Source: Kiritimatiellia bacterium (GTDB lineage Bacteria > Verrucomicrobiota > Kiritimatiellia > JAAZAB01). From it: a stretch of 5,068 nt of DNA. The position numbers were made by a program, and so were the translations under genes. The notes below the pieces were generated by a model. It worked only from the letters and a program-made list of their open reading frames with translations, was not told where the DNA came from and did not search any database. The stretch is taken from assembly GCA_018400335.1 (NCBI GenBank), contig JAGYMT010000175.1:1-5068 (forward strand), in the 5' to 3' direction. Below are positions 1 through 5,068 of this stretch, piece by piece. Every line of letters begins with the position of its first letter. The first letter of the stretch is position 1.

Positions 1-904
1 TCAGCGCGGCCCAGACATAGGCCTCGGGCCGGCCGCCGGCGAAACCGTGATAGACGTCCACGGCATAGAAGTCGAGATCCTCGGAAAAGGTCCAATGGTC
101 GATCTTATCGAACAGGCCGTTGTGCGTGATCCACCATCCGGGCTGGACGTCGCGCAGGATTTCCACCTGTTCGCGCTGGAATGCCGCGAGCGAATCGCTC
201 AGGTACCGGGCGTGATCAAGCTCATGGCTGGGGTTTCCCGGTGCGGGATAGCGCCCATGCCGCGGCAGCACGATCTGGTCGAACGAATCATACGTCTGCG
301 CCCAGAACCGTCCACCCCAGGCCGCATTGAGCGCACCGATGGTCTTGTACTTGTCCCGCAGCCATTGCCGGAAACCGTCCTGGCAGGATTCGCAGTAGCA
401 GACCGAGAAATGGCAATACAGCTCGTTGTCCGTCTGCCAGCCGATCACCCGCTCGTTGTCGCGATAATGCTCCGCCATTTGCCGCGTGATCCGGCGGGAC
501 TCCGCCCGGAATGCCTCGTTGTTGGTGCATACGTGCTGGCGACTGCCGTGCTCCATGCGCACGCCTTCGGACGTCACGCGCATCCACTCGGGCTTGCCGG
601 CGGTCAGCCAGCGTGGCGGGGTGGCGGTGGGCGTGCAGAGGATCGTGTCGATGTCGCACGCGCCAAGACGTGCGATGGTTTCGTCGAAGAGCGCGAAATC
701 AAACTGGTCGCGGGCAGGCTCCAGCACGTCCCAGGCAAACTCGGCCATGCGCACTACGTTCACGCCCGCAGCCTTCATTCGCTGCGGATCCTGCTCCCGG
801 TCTTCAGGCCTCCAGTGTTCAGGGTAGTACGGCGCGCCAAACAGGAATCGCGTCAGTTTCGCGGGGCGCTGATGGCGCGGACATTCATTCTGGTTGCTAG
901 ACAT
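1..904 (-). CDS. GH42 family beta-galactosidase, N-terminal 301 residues (3' end beyond the window)
   Basis: Glycoside hydrolase family 42 enzyme, expected to remove terminal beta-galactose (some members alpha-L-arabinopyranose) from short oligosaccharides by a retaining mechanism. The frame has no stop down to the left edge. Visible motifs are FGAPYYPEHW (residues 22-31), the MAEFAWDVLEP strand (53-63), TPTATPPRWL (91-100) and GWQTDNELYCH (155-165). Glu161 in the DNE triplet is the acid/base. Cys126, Cys169, Cys171 and Cys174 have almost the spacing of the zinc-binding cysteines of Thermus A4 beta-galactosidase (106/150/152/155), and Glu161 lies 35 residues after the first Cys, as Glu141 does there. 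The nucleophile Glu and the trimerisation and C-terminal domains lie outside the window. The ATG at 904 is chosen because it follows GAGAGGA by 9 nt and an in-frame TGA lies shortly upstream. There is no signal peptide, so it is probably cytoplasmic. It sits 46 nt after the URO-D-like gene and is probably co-transcribed. Family assignment is firm; substrate is inferred. Confidence 0.95.
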   Translation of the reverse strand, partial: MSSNQNECPRHQRPAKLTRFLFGAPYYPEHWRPEDREQDPQRMKAAGVNVVRMAEFAWDVLEPARDQFDFALFDETIARLGACDIDTILCTPTATPPRWLTAGKPEWMRVTSEGVRMEHGSRQHVCTNNEAFRAESRRITRQMAEHYRDNERVIGWQTDNELYCHFSVCYCESCQDGFRQWLRDKYKTIGALNAAWGGRFWAQTYDSFDQIVLPRHGRYPAPGNPSHELDHARYLSDSLAAFQREQVEILRDVQPGWWITHNGLFDKIDHWTFSEDLDFYAVDVYHGFAGGRPEAYVWAAL

Positions 905-913
905 GCTTGCCAA

Positions 914-920
914 TCCTCTC
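914..920 (-). promoter_or_regulatory. Ribosome binding site of the GH42 gene
   Basis: GAGAGGA lies 9 nt before the ATG at 904, inside the 46-nt gap after the URO-D-like stop codon. It supports this ATG as the start. It also shows that the GH42 gene has its own translation initiation and does not depend on read-through from the truncated gene upstream. Confidence 0.75.
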
Positions 921-950
921 TTCGATTTTCATGGTTCTTCCGAGTCTTCC

Positions 951-1568
951 TCACTTCACGCGAAAGCGTTCCGTGGCCAGGATGGTTTCCGTGCAGCGTT
1001 CGAGCAACTGGTGCAGCTCGGCTTCGTGTTCATAGACATCCGTGAACATGTCGTTGCCCCGGAACTGATTCGCCAGATCGGTCGGCCCGAAGTGCGCAAA
1101 AGGCAGAATGCCATAGCTGCCGTCCCAGTTGTCGATGAAATGGCGCAGGATGATCATCTGCGCCTGGTACCACGGATTGCCAGGGCGGAAACCGATGCGC
1201 TCGATGCCATCCCGCCAGTCGGTGATCGGCGAATGCAGATAGTTGGTGTCCGGCTGCTGAACCAAGTCGGCATCGTCGACCAGGTCCGCCGCGATCATGC
1301 CCGTGCCGGCAAACACCATCGCCGTCGGTATCCGGTCGTCGTCGAACTCGGCGGTTGCCTGGCGCTGGCGCTGGATATCGAGGATGTCGAGCATGCGCTG
1401 GGCGTAGCCACGGATGGATGCCTCGTTGCACCAATCGACTTCATCAATGGGAATGGCCGGGGGCATGCCCAGGCCGGGCGGTTGATGCCAGATTGTCAGC
1501 ATCATGCCGCCGTCCCCCTTGTGGAAGCGTCGGTAGCGCTCGATTTTCCGTTGCATTGCAGCGTTCAT
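951..1568 (-). CDS. Uroporphyrinogen decarboxylase-like (URO-D superfamily) protein, apparently C-terminally truncated
   Basis: A 205-residue protein resembling the N-terminal half of URO-D superfamily proteins, which include haem-pathway HemE and corrinoid/CoM methyltransferases of the MtaA/CmuA type. The best signals are an N-terminal helix with basic residues (MNAAMQRKIERYRRF), NPWYQAQMIILRHF (131-144), and the segment HFGPTDLANQFRGNDMF (159-175) followed by DVYEHEAELHQLLERCTE (177-194). The last segment matches the family pattern of a GP-D-a-LRG loop and then a DLYDDPE-VH-LL helix. Family members are usually about 330-400 residues; this one stops just after that helix, so the second half of the TIM barrel is missing. 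The start ATG overlaps the upstream stop as ATGA and follows GAGAGGAG by 9 nt, so it is probably translationally coupled to the lyase-esterase gene. A role in haem synthesis is unlikely given the sugar-degradation context. It may be a remnant, a deletion product or a shortened partner protein. The family call rests on motif memory and is moderate. Confidence 0.7.
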   Translation of the reverse strand: MNAAMQRKIERYRRFHKGDGGMMLTIWHQPPGLGMPPAIPIDEVDWCNEASIRGYAQRMLDILDIQRQRQATAEFDDDRIPTAMVFAGTGMIAADLVDDADLVQQPDTNYLHSPITDWRDGIERIGFRPGNPWYQAQMIILRHFIDNWDGSYGILPFAHFGPTDLANQFRGNDMFTDVYEHEAELHQLLERCTETILATERFRVK

Positions 1569-4500
1569 AGTCCCATGCTCCTCTCCAGCCCAGGTCGCTG
1601 AAAGACACCGGCACGTTCATGACCAGTGATGGGTGGCGGATTCGCAACCCCGGCGATACGCTGGAGTTCGGCATCGAGGCCTTCGGCGATGCGCTCGCCT
1701 CCGGCGGCATTGACATGGACATCATCGCCCATCCACCCCGCCTCGCTGGCCTGTGCCCAGCTCTCGCTGAACCAGGCGGACATGTCCCAATAGAACACAC
1801 CCAGCTCGCGACACAGATCCGGCAGAATCCTGCGGTACTCGCGCAGACCGTTGTTCGACCACGGCGAATTGACCTGATGCGTCGAAAGCACTAGCACCCG
1901 TGTGCCCGGCAACGCCGACCGGATGCGCCCGACGATCTCCCGCAACCCATCGGCGTACTGATCGCGATTGTGCCCGGCCAGATTATGATCGTTGGTCCCG
2001 AGGATGATGACGACGATGTCGGGGGCAAGCTGACAAAGCGCTTCCCGGAAAACACCGGGATCAATCTCCACAAAATCCATGGTCGTCGCCCAACCCTTGC
2101 CCCATTTGTGAACCACGGCCCGGCGTTGCACGTCTCCAGAGTCGCCCCGAACGTCGACCCCCAGCAGCGTGACTGGAGCGCTGGCCACGCTCAGCGTCAG
2201 CCGGTGCCTGCCCACGGGCAGACCACCAATCCGGGTCCTGCGAACCTCGCGCGCACCACCGCCCGATCCGGTGGCAACGGTTTTCCCGGCACCGCCCTCA
2301 ATGGTCATCGTGAACGCGCCACCGTTCCCGGTGGCCAGCCAGTAGATATCGACTGCCGTGCCATGGAATTCGATTTCCGTGCGCAATCCGGCAGTGGTTC
2401 CGACAAGGTAGGCCCCATCAGGCTCCGCATACGGCTTCGGAGCGCCCGGCTGCACCATGGCCGGCTTCTGCCAGGCCCCGATGTTCTCGATCCTGAGGTA
2501 GGGCAGATACCCGCTACCCATTCCGATGGTGTCGTTGAGCGATCGGTACCCGCTGCCGAAATAGCCGTATCGGTGCTCGAAGCGACGCGCCAGACCACCG
2601 GTGATGTGACCGATCTCGGTGTTCGAGTCGCCGATCACCAGTACATTCATCCCCACCGGCAAGGCACCCGGATCGGGTGAAGGCGGCGCGGGCATCGCTT
2701 CGGCCAACAAGACAACTTCCAGCCGGGTGCGAAGGCGCGCGACCTGGGTCACGGCAGTTCCAAGGCGCAAGACGTTAACAGGTTTCTTGTGGTAATTGAT
2801 ACCTTCCTGCGTAACCCCGGCATCCACCGGTCGCCAGTCAAGGGGCGTAATCAGAAGCGTGGATGCCTCCGCCTGGACACGCCAACCCGTATCGGTCTCG
2901 ACGACCGGCCAATTGGTGTGAAGCTGGAAGAACAGCCGCCGGGCGACAGGCATTTCGAGGTCGTCCTCGATCTCGAACGAGCCCTCGCCCATGTACGTGA
3001 TCCGGCGGATGTTGCGCGAAAACACGCCATCCGGCCAGGCCCCGGCGTTGTCGCTGCAAACACGAAGCACACCATCGCGGGATGCGGCATCGAGGATGCG
3101 GCCGCCCGCAGTCTCGCGCGGCGCCTGTTCGAGGAAAATCCCATCCTCGTTTCTCGGGCAGACGAGGTTATGGCACTCGGCCCGCCACATCAGCAGGTGG
3201 GCCGGATTGTCATAGGTCGTGGTGCCGCGGTCGAGCGCCAGGACTTCATCGCCGGCCTCGAGAATGAAACTGCCCTTGTCCTGGTGCGAATGCCCCCCTT
3301 TCGAGGGGCCGCTGCACACATGCAGATGGATCCGGCCTAATCGCGGATCATGGATATGCATCGAGACTTGCCCCACGGCGGAAAATGCCAGCAATGCCGC
3401 AGTCCGGGCTGCCGGGCCACGTCCCGTTCCCGTGATCGTCGCCTGCTGCTCGGCGATGCGCATCGCCGCAGGCGCCAACAGCAGGTGAAACATGTCCGCC
3501 ATGCCGTGGCCGCATGCCGATACGCGCCGGTAGACATCCGGCCACTCGGAATCGGGCGTCATGGCCGTGAAGGCGGCGGCCACGCGGGCGGTGATCGTGT
3601 TGTCGTGATGCGCCTGGTTGACCGGCAGCCAGGTCAGGCCGTCGCCACGGATCGAGCGCATCCCGAGCGCGAAAGCCCCGGTCTTGAGAAGACGCGGCGG
3701 CGCGACGTCCGCAAGGGCGGCGTGCTTCTGCCTGGCCAGGGCAAAGTAAAGCGGCAGGACATCGGCAACCACATGCCAGTAGCCCATGCCCTCACGCGTG
3801 CCGCCGTCCTCCATAATGTAGTTGTCCAGCATTTCAGCCATATCGGACTGCGCATGGTCGAGTGCCGTCTGGTAGCGCGGATATGTCTGCCGCAAGGCCA
3901 GGTAGGCCAGGATGCGACCGATGCCGAACATGATGCCCTGGTTCATCGAGCGGATGTACTCCCATCTCATGAAAACCGATTCGACCGGCCCGATACCGTT
4001 GCGGATCATGGCGTCACGAATGACCTCGCGTCCGTACGGGGTGAGCATGTGCCCGGCCCAATCCAGCACCAGCGGCAACGCCCGCAGATAAAAGCTCTCC
4101 CCAAAACACCGGTCGCGCGCCAGAATGCCAGGCATGGGCTCACGCATTGAATTGGCCCGGCTCCAATCCCCGCAATGAGCAGCCGCCAGCGCCGTGCGCG
4201 CGGCCAGACGCGACATCGACTTATTGTCGTCTACCAATCCGACAAAGGCCAGCAGATCGCAGACACCGACCGCCATCCATGCGCGCGGGCGCCCCGGCGT
4301 GACCATCCGCTCAGGAATCCAATCCGCCATTTTCTGTTCGGCGCTCTGCCGCAACGATTCGTAGGCCGCCGCGTATGGCGGCGTACGCAACAAGCGGCGC
4401 AATGCGTCAAGCCCGTCAGCATCGAAAAACAAGCCTAGCTGCGGCGCGGACGGCAGGCTCTCCGCGATGGGCACCAGCAACCCCGGCCAGTCATCGGGAA

Positions 4501-5011
4501 AGACCGGCAGCTTGGTCTCCAGCCGATCGAGCGACACCGAATCCGCGAGACTAAGCCATTGCAGGTCCCCGATCTGGCGCCCATGCCCCCCGGACACACC
4601 CACGGTGATGGCGTAGGCGGTCAGTTGCCGTCCGCCAAGCGGCGCCACATGCATCTCCATACCGTCGTTGCCGAACGTCTTCGTGAATACCGCGACGGCT
4701 TGACCGTCGATCTCCGCTTCCAGTTCGAACCACATCCCGACCGGCAGCGAAACGCTGAAGCGCATCTGGTCGTACGCATCGATCGCCACCTCGCACCGGC
4801 ACTGCAGCCGCACCGCCCACGATTGCGGGTCCGCCCGGCGGATGTCGATCCTGGCCGGGGCGGAAAGCGTACCCTCGGACGCCTCCTGCCACGTCACCTC
4901 GTATGCGTCGAGGATCGGCAGCAGGCTGCCATCGGATGCCGGGTCATGCGCATAGAACGGCTCCAGCAACGCTTCAGCCTGGTTGATCGGACGTAAATAA
5001 GGTCGGTACAT
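1565..5011 (-). CDS. Heparinase II/III-type polysaccharide lyase fused to an SGNH/GDSL esterase
   Basis: An 1148-residue fusion with no signal peptide or membrane segment, so probably cytoplasmic. Residues 1 to about 190 are beta-rich and not assigned. Residues about 195-530 form the helical toroid of heparinase II/III lyases. Candidate catalytic residues are Asn357 (SMNQG) and Tyr411 (GGTREGMGYW, 403-412), 54 residues apart, close to the spacing in heparinase II and PL17. Residues about 540-770 are the beta-sandwich, with GGHSHQDKGSF (His576) and an ECHN motif (His614/Asn615). A Pro-rich linker (about 771-785) leads to an SGNH hydrolase with VIGDSNTE (Ser796), ILGTND (Gly1005, Asn1007) and GDDVHVN (Asp1096, His1099). 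A beta-rich stretch at about 862-955 lies between the Ser and Gly-Asn blocks. Expected role: beta-elimination at uronates of imported oligosaccharides plus ester removal. ATG at 5011 is preferred over the upstream in-frame TTG at 5041 because GAGGG precedes it by 9 nt. The stop overlaps the next gene. The exact PL family, substrate and ester group are unknown. Confidence 0.9.
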   Translation of the reverse strand: MYRPYLRPINQAEALLEPFYAHDPASDGSLLPILDAYEVTWQEASEGTLSAPARIDIRRADPQSWAVRLQCRCEVAIDAYDQMRFSVSLPVGMWFELEAEIDGQAVAVFTKTFGNDGMEMHVAPLGGRQLTAYAITVGVSGGHGRQIGDLQWLSLADSVSLDRLETKLPVFPDDWPGLLVPIAESLPSAPQLGLFFDADGLDALRRLLRTPPYAAAYESLRQSAEQKMADWIPERMVTPGRPRAWMAVGVCDLLAFVGLVDDNKSMSRLAARTALAAAHCGDWSRANSMREPMPGILARDRCFGESFYLRALPLVLDWAGHMLTPYGREVIRDAMIRNGIGPVESVFMRWEYIRSMNQGIMFGIGRILAYLALRQTYPRYQTALDHAQSDMAEMLDNYIMEDGGTREGMGYWHVVADVLPLYFALARQKHAALADVAPPRLLKTGAFALGMRSIRGDGLTWLPVNQAHHDNTITARVAAAFTAMTPDSEWPDVYRRVSACGHGMADMFHLLLAPAAMRIAEQQATITGTGRGPAARTAALLAFSAVGQVSMHIHDPRLGRIHLHVCSGPSKGGHSHQDKGSFILEAGDEVLALDRGTTTYDNPAHLLMWRAECHNLVCPRNEDGIFLEQAPRETAGGRILDAASRDGVLRVCSDNAGAWPDGVFSRNIRRITYMGEGSFEIEDDLEMPVARRLFFQLHTNWPVVETDTGWRVQAEASTLLITPLDWRPVDAGVTQEGINYHKKPVNVLRLGTAVTQVARLRTRLEVVLLAEAMPAPPSPDPGALPVGMNVLVIGDSNTEIGHITGGLARRFEHRYGYFGSGYRSLNDTIGMGSGYLPYLRIENIGAWQKPAMVQPGAPKPYAEPDGAYLVGTTAGLRTEIEFHGTAVDIYWLATGNGGAFTMTIEGGAGKTVATGSGGGAREVRRTRIGGLPVGRHRLTLSVASAPVTLLGVDVRGDSGDVQRRAVVHKWGKGWATTMDFVEIDPGVFREALCQLAPDIVVIILGTNDHNLAGHNRDQYADGLREIVGRIRSALPGTRVLVLSTHQVNSPWSNNGLREYRRILPDLCRELGVFYWDMSAWFSESWAQASEAGWMGDDVHVNAAGGERIAEGLDAELQRIAGVANPPPITGHERAGVFQRPGLERSMGL
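1578..1585 (-). promoter_or_regulatory. Ribosome binding site of the URO-D-like gene, inside the upstream coding region
   Basis: GAGAGGAG lies 9 nt before the ATG at 1568 and within the last codons of the lyase-esterase gene. With the ATGA stop/start overlap at 1565-1568, it points to translational coupling of the two genes. Confidence 0.75.
1652..2656 (-). other. SGNH/GDSL esterase domain with an inserted beta-rich segment
   Basis: This is the C-terminal third of the fusion protein, about residues 786-1120. It holds the nucleophile block GDSN (Ser796), the oxyanion-hole block GTND (Gly1005/Asn1007) and the catalytic Asp1096-x-x-His1099 pair. The Ser-to-GTND distance, about 209 residues, is much longer than in compact SGNH enzymes (roughly 60-100). 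The extra length is explained by a Gly- and Thr-rich, strand-like stretch at about 862-955 (nt 2147-2428) that resembles a small jelly-roll or carbohydrate-binding domain. All catalytic residues are present, so an active esterase is likely. A Pro-containing tail of about 28 residues after it has no recognised function. Confidence 0.8.
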
Positions 5012-5068
5012 GCTATGTTTCCCTCGCGCTCTATTCTTCAAGGTTGTAACTTCATTGTTTGAACACTC
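5012..5068 (-). other. Leader region upstream of the operon, partly outside the window
   Basis: These 57 bases look clearly richer in A and T than the genes (about 42% GC by hand count), as expected for an intergenic leader. The lyase frame stays open through it to the right edge, so an N-terminal extension cannot be formally excluded. No convincing -35/-10 pair, operator palindrome or terminator is visible; any promoter probably lies further to the right. Confidence 0.5.
5021..5025 (-). promoter_or_regulatory. Ribosome binding site that decides the start of the lyase-esterase gene
   Basis: GAGGG lies 9 nt before the ATG at 5011. This is the same spacing as for the two downstream genes. The alternative TTG at 5041 has no comparable purine tract before it, so the shorter protein is preferred. 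Confidence 0.7.

Noticed and set aside
897..932. Eleven-codon reading frame in the gap before GH42, overlapping its start
   Set aside because: It is very short and has no distinct ribosome binding site of its own. A leader peptide is possible but nothing supports it beyond an ATG and a stop.
905..950. Possible terminator or remnant of the missing URO-D C-terminus in the gap
   Set aside because: No stable inverted repeat with a T-run is visible, and reading through the stop codon gives no family-like sequence.
47..1045. Open frame of 332 codons on the plus strand, opposite the GH42 gene
   Set aside because: Its translation has no family motif and it runs across the GH42 start and into the URO-D-like gene. 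The minus strand carries convincing GH42 motifs with zinc-site spacing, so this is a shadow frame in GC-rich DNA.
894..1601. Open frame of 235 codons on the plus strand, opposite the URO-D-like gene
   Set aside because: It mirrors the minus-strand gene, has no recognisable domain, and crosses the boundaries of three coherent minus-strand genes.
1970..2680. Open frame of 236 codons on the plus strand inside the esterase region
   Set aside because: It is Arg-, Pro- and Gly-rich with no motif and lies opposite the intact SGNH domain.
3350..4150. Open frame of 266 codons on the plus strand inside the lyase region
   Set aside because: It is Arg- and His-rich with no motif and lies opposite the well-supported heparinase toroid. 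It is best explained by codon bias of the real gene.
5012..5068. Possible promoter elements in the AT-rich leader
   Set aside because: TTGAAG and TTACAA-like hexamers occur, but no pair has proper spacing and a sensible distance to the start codon.

Overview
The window is a stretch of bacterial DNA, GC-rich by eye, that is almost entirely coding. All three genes lie on the minus strand, so transcription runs from right to left. They look like one operon for breaking down oligosaccharides. Every gene has a purine-rich Shine-Dalgarno sequence exactly 9 nt before its start. The host cannot be fixed from this window. It is a GC-rich bacterium with a carbohydrate-scavenging lifestyle. Proteins of these families are common in soil and gut saccharolytic lineages such as Paenibacillaceae, Verrucomicrobia/Opitutales and some Proteobacteria, but nothing here decides between them.

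Layout in transcription order. (1) 5068-5012 is a short leader that looks AT-richer than the genes. (2) 5011-1565 encodes an 1148-residue, apparently cytoplasmic, multidomain protein. It has an N-terminal beta-rich domain, a heparinase II/III-type polysaccharide lyase (alpha toroid plus beta-sandwich), a Pro-rich linker, and a complete SGNH/GDSL esterase whose fold seems to be interrupted by an inserted beta domain. (3) 1568-951 is coupled to it through an ATGA overlap. It encodes a 205-residue protein resembling only the N-terminal half of uroporphyrinogen-decarboxylase-like (URO-D superfamily) proteins. (4) 904-1, after a 46-nt gap, encodes the first 301 residues of a GH42 beta-galactosidase, which runs off the left edge.

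How the genes may work together: neither enzyme with a visible N-terminus has a signal peptide, so they probably act in the cytoplasm on imported oligosaccharides. The lyase would cleave at uronic acid residues, the esterase would remove acyl (for example acetyl) groups, and GH42 would release galactose or arabinopyranose from the ends. The role of the URO-D-like protein is unclear, and it may be a decaying or truncated gene. The most notable points are the lyase-esterase fusion, the split SGNH domain, a Gln where some lyases of the superfamily have a catalytic His, and the half-length URO-D gene. No RNA genes, mobile elements, CRISPR arrays or terminators were seen.
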